A DNA stretch of 64,000 bases from Pedobacter psychrophilus (GCF_001652725.1 NZ_LWHJ01000011.1:310001-374000), one strand, 5' to 3'; shown: positions 35,646 through 44,547, counted from the stretch's first letter. Made by a program: numbers and translations. The notes: a model not told the origin generated them from the letters alone.

Positions 35646-36794
35646 ATGTTTGAAACATCATCATTAACTATCAGTAAATCTGCCTATCAAAACAACCTTG
35701 ATTTCATTAGAAAACAATGTAATGATGGAGTGCGGTTTTGCAGCGTGGTTAAAGGAAATGCTTACGGACATGGTTTGGTTCCATTTGTTAGGATGGCTTA
35801 TGATCAAGGTGTGGATTATTTCGCAGTCTATTCATCGGCGGAAGCCTACGAAATAAAAAGTGCATTGCCTAAAGCAGATGTGATTATTATGGGGATGACC
35901 GATGAACCTTCCATGGAATGGGCCATCAATAATGAGGTAGAAATCTTTGTTTTTGATTTTGAGAAATTGGAATTGGCTATAAAAATGGCTCATCAAATTA
36001 ATAAGAAGGTAAATATTCACATTGAGGTGGAAACCGGTATGAACAGAACTGGATTTTTGATTCAAGATTTACCTCATGTATTCTCTATTATTAAAGAAAA
36101 TATCGATTTTAATGAACTAATCGGTTTTACCACTCACTACGCAGGTGCAGAAAGTTTAGTGAATGATTTTAGGGTGAGGGAACAAATAAATCTGTTTGCT
36201 AAAGCGCAAGATATGCTTCATCAATCGGGCTTAAAGCCCAAATATATACATAGCGCTTGCTCTGCAGCCATGATGAATTATCCAGAAACGATTGGCAATT
36301 TGGTGCGTATTGGCATTATGCAATATGGTTTTTGGCCAAATGAAGAAACTTTAATCAGGTTTAATGGAAATAGCAGGGAAAACGACCAAACTTTAAAACG
36401 TTTATTGAGTTGGAAAAGTAAAGTGATGACCTTAAAACCTATTAAAAAAGGCGATTATGTAGGTTATAACACAAGTTTTCAAGCTTACGCCGATATGACT
36501 TTAGCCGTAATTCCGGTTGGTTATGCGTATGGCTATAGCCGAAGTTTAAGTAATAGTGGGAAGGTTTTAATTCATGGTGAAGAAGCGCCAATTTGCGGTA
36601 TAGTAAACATGAATGCACTTTGTGTAGATGTTTCTCACATTCCAAATGTTAAAAAAACTGATGAGGTGGTTTTGATTGGTAATCAAGATAAAAAAACGAT
36701 TTCAGTTGCGTCTTTTGGCGAAATGAGCGACCAACTCAATTATGAATTGCTAACTCGTTTACCTTATGATATCCCTAGAACAATAATAGATTAA
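35646..36794 (+). CDS. Alanine racemase family enzyme
   Basis: A 382-residue fold-type III PLP racemase. The PLP lysine is K36 in VVKGNAYGHG and the catalytic tyrosine is Y297 in GYAYGYSRSLS, so both bases are kept. HIEVETGMNRTGF and VRIGIMQYG are further family motifs. The canonical MD of the active-site loop reads MN here (NMNALCVDV). It is the third gene of the operon and overlaps the next racemase by one base (TAATG). A separate housekeeping alr may exist elsewhere; whether this is the wall enzyme or one of a paralogous set is not known, so no symbol is given. Confidence 0.9.
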   Translation: MFETSSLTISKSAYQNNLDFIRKQCNDGVRFCSVVKGNAYGHGLVPFVRMAYDQGVDYFAVYSSAEAYEIKSALPKADVIIMGMTDEPSMEWAINNEVEIFVFDFEKLELAIKMAHQINKKVNIHIEVETGMNRTGFLIQDLPHVFSIIKENIDFNELIGFTTHYAGAESLVNDFRVREQINLFAKAQDMLHQSGLKPKYIHSACSAAMMNYPETIGNLVRIGIMQYGFWPNEETLIRFNGNSRENDQTLKRLLSWKSKVMTLKPIKKGDYVGYNTSFQAYADMTLAVIPVGYAYGYSRSLSNSGKVLIHGEEAPICGIVNMNALCVDVSHIPNVKKTDEVVLIGNQDKKTISVASFGEMSDQLNYELLTRLPYDIPRTIID

Positions 36795-37864
36795 TGGCAT
36801 TTTTAAAATTATACAAAGACAAACTATCGCATAATTATGCGATGTTAGAAAATTGGTTTTTAGAAAACGGTATTGAATGGGGCGTTGTATCTAAATTATT
36901 GTGTGGCAATAAATTATATCTGCAAGAATTGGTAAAATTGGGCGTAACCGAGTTTCATGATACCAGGATTACCAATTTAAAAATGATTAAAAACGTTGCT
37001 CCAAATGCACAAACAGTTTATATAAAACCTCCCGCAAAAAGAAATATTCCCAGTATTATTAAATATGCAGATGTAAGTTTTAACACTTCTTATACCACCA
37101 TTAAATTATTGAGTGAGGAAGCCGTAAAGCAAAATAAAATCCATAAAATCATCATCATGGTAGAAATGGGCGATTTGCGTGAAGGTGTTGTAGGAGAAAA
37201 ACTACTAGATTTTTACGATCAGGTTATCCATACGCCAAATATCAATATCGTTGGTTTAGGTACAAACCTTAATTGTTTAAACGGGATAATGCCTTCGCAT
37301 GATAAATTAATTCAGTTGAGCCTTTATAAACAATTGATTGAAGCCAAATTTGATATTAAAATTCCTTGGATTTCTGGCGGCACAAGTGTCACCGTTCCTT
37401 TATTGATTAAAGAGCAACTGCCTAAACAAATTAATCATTTTAGAGTAGGAGAGGTGTTGTTTTTTGGTCTCGATTTATTTACCAACCTTACCATTGTTGG
37501 GATGAATAATGATGTTTTTAGGCTTTACGCCGAGATTATCGAACTTTATGAGAAACCAAAAGTGCCAATTGGAGAGCAAGGTTTTAATGTTGTGGGTGAA
37601 ACACCAGAATATCCCAAAGAAGATTACGGAAAACTCTCTTACAGAGCAATTTTAGATATTGGTTTGCTGGATTGTAATCCTCAATATTTAATTCCTGATG
37701 ATGAAAATATCAATATTATTGAGGCCAGTTCTGATATGTTGGTTTTGGATGTTAACCAAAATGAAGCAGGTTATAAAGTAAGCGATTTAATCAGTTTTAA
37801 ATTGAAATATATGGGAGTTTTAGGGATTATGAATTCAAATTATATTGATAAAGTGGTGGTGTAA
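36794..37864 (+). CDS. Alanine/ornithine racemase family PLP enzyme (YhfX/Orr-like)
   Basis: A 356-residue fold-type III PLP enzyme. The PLP lysine is K34 in VVSKLLCGN, followed by EFHDTRITNLKMIK, MVEMGDLREGV and FRVGEVLFFG, as in ornithine racemase and related proteins. It lacks the C-terminal GYxDGY motif of true alanine racemases. It directly overlaps the preceding racemase by one base. Two non-identical racemases in one operon suggest either two substrates or a heteromeric enzyme. The substrate is unknown. Confidence 0.85.
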   Translation: MAFLKLYKDKLSHNYAMLENWFLENGIEWGVVSKLLCGNKLYLQELVKLGVTEFHDTRITNLKMIKNVAPNAQTVYIKPPAKRNIPSIIKYADVSFNTSYTTIKLLSEEAVKQNKIHKIIIMVEMGDLREGVVGEKLLDFYDQVIHTPNINIVGLGTNLNCLNGIMPSHDKLIQLSLYKQLIEAKFDIKIPWISGGTSVTVPLLIKEQLPKQINHFRVGEVLFFGLDLFTNLTIVGMNNDVFRLYAEIIELYEKPKVPIGEQGFNVVGETPEYPKEDYGKLSYRAILDIGLLDCNPQYLIPDDENINIIEASSDMLVLDVNQNEAGYKVSDLISFKLKYMGVLGIMNSNYIDKVVV

Positions 37865-37909
37865 AATTCAAATTGCCAGCTCAATTTCGTATCTATAAAA
37901 GAATAATAT

Positions 37910-37998
37910 GGGCGTTTTAACACGCTTTATGCTATATCTTTTTTTGCAATTGCAATATGGTGAGGGCAAAAAAAGGATGTCGCTTCAATCGTTAACGC
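37910..37998. repeat. Palindromic intergenic repeat (REP-like)
   Basis: Between the racemase operon and the SMR gene lies an 89-base element with ends GGGCGTT and TTAACGC, which pair, and an inner perfect stem of CTTTTTTTGC (37938-37947) with GCAAAAAAAG (37966-37975), loop 18 bases. From memory, the layout and the stretch AAAGGATGTCGCTTCAATC resemble an intergenic repeat family seen in Bacteroidota genomes. No second copy is visible in this window. It may also act as a terminator for either side. Confidence 0.6.
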
Positions 37999-38018
37999 AA
38001 CTTATAGCATCATAATAA

Positions 38019-38348
38019 TTAGCTTTCAGAAACATATTTTAATCCAACAATAGAGCTCACTAGGGTAAATAAAAAGAACAATCGCCAAAAAGTAGCTGGT
38101 TCTTTAAATATAAAAATTCCAACAATTACAGTACCTACTGCACCAATCCCCGTCCAAACGGCATAAGCTGTACCAATTGGTAAAGTTTGGGTAGCTTTTA
38201 CTAGTAATAACATGCTAATTATTAAACAAATTAAAAATCCTGAATACCAAAAATAGGTTTCATTTCTAGAACTTTCTTTTGCTTTTCCTAAGCACAATGC
38301 AAAAGCTGTTTCAAATAAGCCACCAATAATTAATAATATCCAATTCAT
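38019..38348 (-). CDS. Small multidrug resistance (SMR) family transporter, SugE/QacE-like
   Basis: A 109-residue protein with four membrane segments. The conserved membrane Glu is in GGLFETAFALCLG (about E13), and LPIGTAYAVWTGIGAVGTV is the SMR core of helix 3. Such proteins function as dual-topology dimers exporting guanidinium (SugE/Gdx) or cationic drugs (QacE). The subtype cannot be decided by eye. It starts 3 bases after the preceding gene on the same strand. Confidence 0.9.
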   Translation of the reverse strand: MNWILLIIGGLFETAFALCLGKAKESSRNETYFWYSGFLICLIISMLLLVKATQTLPIGTAYAVWTGIGAVGTVIVGIFIFKEPATFWRLFFLFTLVSSIVGLKYVSES

Positions 38349-38351
38349 TTA

Positions 38352-39236
38352 TTAATTATTTAAAGTTAAGCTTATGGCCGGTATTGTATATTGATCTTTA
38401 ATTGGTTTCACCGAATTAATCCCCCATTTACCTCCAAGTTGACGCCATGAATTATCAGAACTATTTGTATAATTTAAACCAATTTTTGGTTGGTAATCCT
38501 CCATAATCCTTTTTGACTTAGTTCCGTTTTTATCAGTAAAAGTTGTTTTATAGGAATAATAATTTGAAGAAATTGCTAACCATTCATAAGCGATAAAAAT
38601 ACCCTCTTTAGGCATCATTATATTTAGATCACTAATATCAATTGTAGATAATTTTTTGCCTTTTTCAACCTCTACTGTAATGTTTTTTTGATTTAAAAGA
38701 GTTGATGGCTTGCCATCATTAGCAGAATAAATACGCAAATTAAATTTTGCAGATTTTAGCTCATTTTTAGTTAATATAGTGATAGATTTTAAAAATTGGT
38801 AGTCATCATAATCTTTAGAATATGGGAAATACCGAGCGAGCAAAAATAATGACCTCATACCGCTACTATGCAACGAATCATATCCTTTGAAAGTGCCAAT
38901 ATTTAATTCTTTTGTGTTTTTTCTGTTATAAACTTTTACTTCATCTAAAACAAAACTTTTGGGCTTTAAACAAACTTCGCCGTTAATATCACCATATTTT
39001 ATTTTCTTTATTTCATATCCTAAAGCATTAAAAACAATTAAATTATTATCGCTTTTAGGAGCATTCAAAATAAAACCCCCAACTTCGTCAGAGTTTATAT
39101 TTATGTTTTCATTTTCAATATAGATACTCGCAAACGCGATTGCATTTTTAGTTTGCTCATTAATAAGTTTACACGTTTTTTGAGAAAATGCTTTAAATTG
39201 AAATAATATTAATATCGCTAAAAGCTTAACTTTCAT
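38352..39236 (-). CDS. Carboxypeptidase-regulatory-like domain protein, secreted
   Basis: A 294-residue protein with a signal peptide (about 1-18, KAFSQ) and a short CarboxypepD_reg-like domain (about 20-105, INEQTKNAIAFASIYIEN... FVLDEVKVYN). The remainder (about 105-294) is a mixed beta domain of unknown function with DSSDNSWRQLGGK-like ends. It probably sits in the periplasm or at the outer membrane. The region upstream holds an 8-base tandem repeat. It is followed by the SMR gene with a 3-base gap; no functional link is evident. Confidence 0.72.
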   Translation of the reverse strand: MKVKLLAILILFQFKAFSQKTCKLINEQTKNAIAFASIYIENENININSDEVGGFILNAPKSDNNLIVFNALGYEIKKIKYGDINGEVCLKPKSFVLDEVKVYNRKNTKELNIGTFKGYDSLHSSGMRSLFLLARYFPYSKDYDDYQFLKSITILTKNELKSAKFNLRIYSANDGKPSTLLNQKNITVEVEKGKKLSTIDISDLNIMMPKEGIFIAYEWLAISSNYYSYKTTFTDKNGTKSKRIMEDYQPKIGLNYTNSSDNSWRQLGGKWGINSVKPIKDQYTIPAISLTLNN

Positions 39237-39282
39237 GTTCTTAATTCAAAATTCTTTCTTTGATTAATTTAAAATTATTTTA

Positions 39283-39306
39283 TTCAATCCTTCAATCCTT
39301 CAATCC
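39283..39306. repeat. Three tandem TTCAATCC units flanked by 13-base direct repeats
   Basis: Perfect 8-base units occupy 39283-39290, 39291-39298 and 39299-39306, followed by a partial fourth. TTAATTCAAAATT occurs at 39241-39253 and again at 39311-39323 on either side. It lies in the 90-base gap between two minus-strand genes. It may be a slippage-prone microsatellite in the leader of the downstream gene. Confidence 0.75.
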
Positions 39307-39326
39307 TTCATTAATTCAAAATTAAC

Positions 39327-40601
39327 TCAATCCAACAAAAAGTCTTCTTCAGTCCCACCGCCCATATTCAACTTAACCACATCTTTCCCTGCTATTCCCT
39401 CCACAGAACCACTAATATGAACCGCATTTAAAAGCACTTTTTCTAATTGTTTCTCCCGAGATTTCCACATTCTTTCCATTGCGTTGCGTTCGCTTTGAAT
39501 ACTCATTTTCATACTCATAAAACCTTCGCTAATGGCATTCCACTGACTAGAAAACTCTGAACTGGTTAAATAATCATAAAGCATATGCATTTTATCGCCA
39601 CGATTTTCCTGAGATTTTGTTGCAGTATAAAGTTTGGTAATTCCATCCCTTAATACAAAAGCTACGGCTTTTAATTCCTCGAAAGAACAAATCCAAACAC
39701 CATCTTTCTCACCAAAACAATCCATTCCTTTAGGGTAACATTGTGTTACAATAACTGCAACATCTGCACCAACGGCAATTTTATCTTTTTTTAATTTTTC
39801 GACCCAATCGCCACCAAAATCTTTAGTTCTTTTACTCTCATAAATAATCTTACCACATTCTTGTCCGCTACCGTTTCTTATAATTTGGATGCAATCTGCT
39901 CCTCGTATTCCTTTTCCTACTTCAGAAATGATATCAAATGGGAAATTGGAAATTAGTAATTCTTCTACAATCAATTCCTGTACTTCACCTTGCAATTGCA
40001 TAGAACCTTGCTCGGCTTTACGCTTCATTTCATCAACTAATTTCTTTTGATCCTCAATCTGTTTTTCGTACTCTTTAAATTTGAGTTGATATTCAGTATC
40101 TTTTATTTGATTTTTTTCAACTTCTTGTTTGCGAATTTGATCTGCTAAATTATGGCGTTCTTCTTGTAATTTACGTTGCATTAAAATTTCCAAATCTGCT
40201 TCTTTATTTTTTAACTCGGCTTCTTTTTTCAAAAATTCTAACTCTTTTTGTCGTGATAGCTTTAGTTTTTCCTCGTTTTCTTTATTAGAGTTTTGAAGAA
40301 TTTGTAATTGGTTCTCAAAATCTGAAGAAATGGATTTCCTTAAACTTTCTTCCATTTCTTTTTGCAATTGTAATTTTTGGGCAGCTATTTTTTGTTCAAA
40401 AACCTGATTCTGTTGTTTTTCTTTACTGATGTATTCTTGTTCCTTTTTCAAAAAGTCTTCATCTTTTTTACGGATTTCGTCGTCTTTTTTCTTTTGGAAC
40501 TCCACCATCTTTTTACGCAATTCATTTTTATATTCTTCTGCCATTACTTCTTCTATAGGGAAAATATGGCTACAACTAGGACATTTAACTTCTGTTGACA
40601 T
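39327..40601 (-). CDS. DUF2130 family protein with long coiled coil
   Basis: A 424-residue protein. One CxxC pair (CPSC, 7-10) opens it. Residues about 25-205 form a charged coiled coil (EEY KNELRKKMVEFQKK and repeats of K/E/Q). The C-terminal DUF2130 domain follows, including KIIYESKRTKDFGGDWVEKLK and DVAVIVTQCYPKGMD, which resembles the core of restriction-endonuclease-like folds (D..ESKR..). No catalytic role is proven. It stands alone and has a -7 box at 40636-40643. Confidence 0.82.
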   Translation of the reverse strand: MSTEVKCPSCSHIFPIEEVMAEEYKNELRKKMVEFQKKKDDEIRKKDEDFLKKEQEYISKEKQQNQVFEQKIAAQKLQLQKEMEESLRKSISSDFENQLQILQNSNKENEEKLKLSRQKELEFLKKEAELKNKEADLEILMQRKLQEERHNLADQIRKQEVEKNQIKDTEYQLKFKEYEKQIEDQKKLVDEMKRKAEQGSMQLQGEVQELIVEELLISNFPFDIISEVGKGIRGADCIQIIRNGSGQECGKIIYESKRTKDFGGDWVEKLKKDKIAVGADVAVIVTQCYPKGMDCFGEKDGVWICSFEELKAVAFVLRDGITKLYTATKSQENRGDKMHMLYDYLTSSEFSSQWNAISEGFMSMKMSIQSERNAMERMWKSREKQLEKVLLNAVHISGSVEGIAGKDVVKLNMGGGTEEDFLLD

Positions 40602-40635
40602 ACGATTGAAAATGAATTTTTTGAAATTGCTAATA

Positions 40636-40643
40636 CAAAGCTA
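40636..40643 (-). promoter_or_regulatory. Candidate -7 box (TAGCTTTG on the minus strand) for the DUF2130 gene
   Basis: This exact TAnnTTTG match ends 34 bases before the start codon at 40601. No -33 TTTG is found at 19 bases. The short predicted leader would be normal for this phylum. Confidence 0.35.
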
Positions 40644-40730
40644 CTAATTCAAAAATGATATTATTTGTTGTAGTTAACTTAAAATATTTTGGGCATTATA
40701 CTTGCTATTTATCAATAAAAAAACACTATC

Positions 40731-41030
40731 ATGATAACAGATAAAATACAAGAAATTAAAGAAACTTTAGAAGGGACTTTATTGAGCGAAGATATAAACT
40801 CGAATATTAGCAAAACAGAAAGAATTCTTTCTATTGCTGGTGGAACTTATATTCTTTTGAAAGGTTTGAGAAATATATTCTCTAGTCCGTTAATTGCAAC
40901 AGGAGAACTAGTTGTTGGTTTTGGATTATTACAAAGAGGCGTTTCTGGATATTGCAGCATTGCCGAAAAGTACAATGAAGAAACTGACGGGCCAGAACCA
41001 ATTTTAGTAGTTACTGAAACCAGTTTATAA
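40731..41030 (+). CDS. DUF2892-like small membrane protein
   Basis: A 99-residue protein. NISKTERILSIAGGTYILLKGL and the two hydrophobic helices (about 33-46 and 52-68) with a GELVVGFGLLQRGVSGYC turn fit the DUF2892/YgaP-type membrane domain. The C-terminal 25 residues are acidic. It stands alone and ends with a strong terminator at 41047. The function is unknown. Confidence 0.7.
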   Translation: MITDKIQEIKETLEGTLLSEDINSNISKTERILSIAGGTYILLKGLRNIFSSPLIATGELVVGFGLLQRGVSGYCSIAEKYNEETDGPEPILVVTETSL

Positions 41031-41046
41031 GTCAATTTTTAACATT

Positions 41047-41084
41047 AAAAAAGGCAATCAAAATTAGATTTGATTGCCTTTTTG
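41047..41084. terminator. Bidirectional terminator between DUF2892 and the T9SS gene
   Basis: AAGGCAATCAAA (41051-41062) pairs perfectly with TTTGATTGCCTT (41069-41080) around the loop ATTAGA, giving a 12-base stem with A and T tracts on either side. It serves the converging genes ending at 41030 (+) and 41105 (-). Confidence 0.9.
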
Positions 41085-41104
41085 TTTATAAGTTTTTAAT
41101 CTTT

Positions 41105-42337
41105 CTATTTTATAAATTTCTGATTGATAGTTTCAGCTTCGGAAGTAAATCTTGCAAAATGAACCCCATTAGATAATGATAAAGGCAATTCAAAACTATT
41201 GAAACCTTTATTTACTTCAACAGAACTTTCAGAAAGTTTTCTTCCTGCAATATCAAAAACCTGTAAAAGTCCTTTAGTTTTATTAGGTGAGGATAATGAT
41301 ATTTTTACGCTTGTTACATTTGCATAAACACTCAACGTAGCAGCATCAATTTTAGAATCTACAGGAATAATTGCAGAACTAGCCGTTTTACCATCATAAT
41401 CATGTTGAACTAATTGATAGTAATTTGTACCCGCATAAGGGTTTTCATCACTAAAAGAATAATCTTTTGAAGATGTAGAAGTTCCTGCACCTTTAATGGT
41501 TCCTATTGAAGTAAATGATTTACCATCTGCAGAACGCAACACATCGTAGAAATCATTATTAGTTTCAGAAGCTGTATTCCAGTTTAACAATATACTTTGA
41601 TTAATAGTTTTACCAGTGAAGGAGGTAAGTTGGATTGGTAGGGTAGTGTATGATGTAAATGAAAAATTATCAATTCCAAGTGCTGCATCATTTCCAGCAT
41701 CATCTACATCAGAAAACCTTAACATAATTTCACTTCCAGCAGGAATGGCTACATTAAAGATTGCGGTTATTGCAGTTTTATTTGCTGCAAGATTACCATC
41801 AATAGCTCCAGTGGTTAAAACTCCAAATTTTGGAGACGTAAAATTTAAAGAAGAAACATTAATCCAAGTTCCTGTTATTAAGTTTGTAATTGGAGAGGAA
41901 GAAACTTGGTAAGAAAAAGATAGAGTTTGTGCAGTAGACCCATCTACTTGTCTCCATTGTTCTCCAGTGTAACTCACAGAAAGAGAATTAATTTGGGCAC
42001 CAGTAGCATTTTTTAACCTTTGTCCGTAATATATTGATCCTGTAGATCCTGATACTAAACTGCCTAATGCCCTTTCTGTTGTAGCTGATGAACCTAAACT
42101 ATATAAATCTCCTGTATTGGCTGAACCTGTTGATGCAGAATAACTGGTTTTAGGATTTGTAGATACTGAAGCAGCATACCAATTCGGAATTGAACCGTTA
42201 TCAGTCCATGTGCTTCCGGTTCCTGATAAAATTAGCCCATTAAAATCTTCGGAATATGTAGTTGAAGGATCAATATTTGTTTGTCCCCAAACAAAAAAAG
42301 GTATCGATATTAATAAAGAAAGTAAGATTTTTTTCAT
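41105..42337 (-). CDS. Secreted protein with T9SS type A sorting domain (PEP/choice-type anchor region)
   Basis: A 410-residue protein with a signal peptide (about 1-18, SIPFFVWGQ). Residues 25-225 form an all-beta domain rich in Thr, Ser and Gly. Residues about 230-330 hold a beta-sandwich module (LPIQLTSFTG... NPYAGTNYYQLVQHDYDGK) common before T9SS tails. The last 75 residues (LQVFDIAGRKLSE... VHFARFTSEAETINQKFIK-type ending) are a type A sorting signal, so it is delivered to the cell surface by T9SS. Its activity is unknown. It shares its C-terminal half with the next gene. Confidence 0.82.
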   Translation of the reverse strand: MKKILLSLLISIPFFVWGQTNIDPSTTYSEDFNGLILSGTGSTWTDNGSIPNWYAASVSTNPKTSYSASTGSANTGDLYSLGSSATTERALGSLVSGSTGSIYYGQRLKNATGAQINSLSVSYTGEQWRQVDGSTAQTLSFSYQVSSSPITNLITGTWINVSSLNFTSPKFGVLTTGAIDGNLAANKTAITAIFNVAIPAGSEIMLRFSDVDDAGNDAALGIDNFSFTSYTTLPIQLTSFTGKTINQSILLNWNTASETNNDFYDVLRSADGKSFTSIGTIKGAGTSTSSKDYSFSDENPYAGTNYYQLVQHDYDGKTASSAIIPVDSKIDAATLSVYANVTSVKISLSSPNKTKGLLQVFDIAGRKLSESSVEVNKGFNSFELPLSLSNGVHFARFTSEAETINQKFIK

Positions 42338-42431
42338 ATAATATATTTAAAAGATTAATAATCTGATAAATATAAAATAAATTATAGATGAAATTTGACG
42401 ATAATAAAAATTTTAACAATTTAATAATAAA

Positions 42432-42464
42432 AAAATCCCTATTATTTAAAATAATAAGGATTTT
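42432..42464 (-). terminator. Terminator downstream of the second T9SS gene
   Basis: Arms at 42432-42446 and 42450-42464 form a 15-base stem with one mismatch and a 3-base loop. On the minus strand the stem is followed by a run of T residues. It lies 16 bases past the stop of the gene ending at 42481. Confidence 0.8.
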
Positions 42465-42480
42465 AATAAATTTTGATTGA

Positions 42481-43983
42481 TTATTTAATGAATTTTTTCA
42501 CTACCGTTTCATTTTCTGTAGTATATCTTACAAAATGTATCCCATCTGGTATAGTTAAAGGAAGAATAAAATCATTGTAGCCTTTATTTACAGATACATT
42601 ATCTTCTGTAATCCTTCTTCCTCCAATGTCAAAAACTTGAAGTTTAGCATTGGTTTGGTTAGGGGATGAAACAAATATTTTAAGCTGGCTACCACCCGCA
42701 TAAACGTTTAATTGAGAATTTGCTAATTTAGAATCTACAGCAACAATTTTAGATACTGAAGACTTCCCATCAAAATCAAATTGAACCAGCCTATAATAAT
42801 TTACTCCTGCATAAGGATTTTCATCTAAAAATGAATATTTTAAAGATGAATTAGACGTTCCTGTGCCATTTAATCTTCCTAAAGAAGAAAATATTTTTCC
42901 GTCTGTAGAGCGTTGGATTTCAAAATATTGGTTGTTTAATTCTGCTGCGGTATTCCAATTTAAAGTAATAGTTTGGTTAGATGATGTACCATCAAATGCA
43001 ATTAAAGTTATTGGTAAAGGAACTAAACTAGTTTGTATATCAAGTTTTACTGGTGTAGTTTGTAAATTTCCATTTAAATCTTCTGCTATAACATAAATGT
43101 CATACGGTGTATTTGCACCTAAACCAGTAACATTTTTTGAAGCATCTGTATTTGCCGTAGGGTTAAAGAATGATCCACTTACTGCAGCAATTCCACCAAC
43201 ATCGTTTTGTCCATCTCTTACTTGTTGGGCGCTTGGAGCGGCATTTCCATCTGGTAAAACAACATAATAAGTATTACCAATTTCATTTATATTAGAAACA
43301 AGATCTAAATTAGTCTGATCTAAATTAGAAACTGTAGGATAATTTGCTGCAAAGGTAGGAGCTATAGCTTCTGTTAAAGTACCCCCAATAGTTAAACCAT
43401 TATTTGCGGTAGATGTTGTTGCAGAATAAAAACCCCATCCACCAGTAGTAGTTTGTCCTGAGGCATAATATCTTAAAGTAATTGTTTGGGTCGAGGGTAC
43501 ATTCTGTATTTCAGTTACTGCACCAATGCTTTGACCAGGTAAATCTACATCTCCAGATGCATCAGATGTATTTACTGGAGCACCAATTAATGTAAAAGTT
43601 GTTCCATCTAGACTATAAGCAAATTGTGAATTTACTCCAGGTGAAGTTACATAACTTGCTGTTCCTCTAAACTTAGCGTTAATACTAGCTAAAGAAAGTT
43701 TAAAACCCGTATTTGCTTTTAAAGTAATTTGAAAATAATCTGTATTGGTTAACGCTATCCCATTATTGCTAAATCCCGTTGTTCTAAAAGAGGCAGCCCC
43801 TGCACTAGCTGGAGCACCGGCGCCACGAGTAATATCACTTACAGTTAAATTTGATACAGTAGTGGTTGCGGGAGCAGTTGATGTGGCGTTTAATGCGTTA
43901 ACATTATAGCCAACAATCGTTTGTGCTTTTGCACTATATCCTAAAGCCAGAATTAATGCAATTGAGAGTAATTTTTTTTTCAT
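42481..43983 (-). CDS. Secreted protein with T9SS type A sorting domain
   Basis: A 500-residue protein with a signal peptide (about 1-20, ALGYSAKAQ). Residues 20-215 are a beta-rich, Ala/Thr/Gly-rich domain; about 215-320 may be a fibronectin-like module; about 325-425 contain the same LPITLIAFDGT... NPYAGVNYYRLVQFDFDGK module as its neighbour. The final residues (AKLQVFDIGGRRITE... VVKKFIK) form the T9SS sorting signal. Function is unknown. The pair probably arose by duplication of the C-terminal half. Confidence 0.82.
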   Translation of the reverse strand: MKKKLLSIALILALGYSAKAQTIVGYNVNALNATSTAPATTTVSNLTVSDITRGAGAPASAGAASFRTTGFSNNGIALTNTDYFQITLKANTGFKLSLASINAKFRGTASYVTSPGVNSQFAYSLDGTTFTLIGAPVNTSDASGDVDLPGQSIGAVTEIQNVPSTQTITLRYYASGQTTTGGWGFYSATTSTANNGLTIGGTLTEAIAPTFAANYPTVSNLDQTNLDLVSNINEIGNTYYVVLPDGNAAPSAQQVRDGQNDVGGIAAVSGSFFNPTANTDASKNVTGLGANTPYDIYVIAEDLNGNLQTTPVKLDIQTSLVPLPITLIAFDGTSSNQTITLNWNTAAELNNQYFEIQRSTDGKIFSSLGRLNGTGTSNSSLKYSFLDENPYAGVNYYRLVQFDFDGKSSVSKIVAVDSKLANSQLNVYAGGSQLKIFVSSPNQTNAKLQVFDIGGRRITEDNVSVNKGYNDFILPLTIPDGIHFVRYTTENETVVKKFIK

Positions 43984-44085
43984 AATAAACGTTAATTAAA
44001 ATTTTAATATTGAATTTTTTCACATAAATCCAACAAGTATGCCTAAAATTTTAAATCCGTTTATAAGAATGAATATGATAGATTT

Positions 44086-44547
44086 TTACCTCAATCTATC
44101 CGCACTTTTTACTAATTTTTCATCTCTTATTACACCTTTTCCTGCTAAAACCAAAAATAATATGGCTACTGAGGTTAAACCAGCACCAATATTGTAATTG
44201 CTGATTTCTAAATTAGTGTTTGCAGCAACTTTTACTGTTTGTGCTATCCAAAAACTAAAAGCAATCATAATCACTACAAAAATATAAATAAGTGTAGCCT
44301 GTTGTTTGCGTTTTTTGTATTGAAAAATCAACAGTAAAGGAACTAACCCTAAAAGTGCCGTTGCAATTGTTAATAGGATAAAAGGCTCTGTTTGTACAAC
44401 TTGATTACTTACAGTTTCATAAACACCTGTGATTTTAATTTGCTTCGCACCATCAACAGTTAGTGTTTGTACAACTGGAAAAATAAATAATCCATAAATA
44501 GCTAAAGAAGCTAAGAAAAGGTAAACGGTTTGAATTCTTTGTATCAT
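44086..44547 (-). CDS. DUF4293 family membrane protein
   Basis: The start was set at the ATG at 44547, which yields the conserved MIQRIQTVYLFLA N-terminus; an upstream ATG would add 16 residues with no family match. The 153-residue product has four hydrophobic segments (about 7-27, 60-80, 90-108 and 120-142), which is the DUF4293 layout of Bacteroidota. It diverges from truA. The function is unknown. Confidence 0.85.
   Translation of the reverse strand: MIQRIQTVYLFLASLAIYGLFIFPVVQTLTVDGAKQIKITGVYETVSNQVVQTEPFILLTIATALLGLVPLLLIFQYKKRKQQATLIYIFVVIMIAFSFWIAQTVKVAANTNLEISNYNIGAGLTSVAILFLVLAGKGVIRDEKLVKSADRLR

Noticed and set aside
39283-39306. Possible CRISPR
   Set aside because: Only three 8-base units without spacers; it is a microsatellite.
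41616-41912. 98-residue plus-strand ORF inside the T9SS gene
   Set aside because: Antisense to a clear coding region with signal peptide and sorting tail; no independent support.
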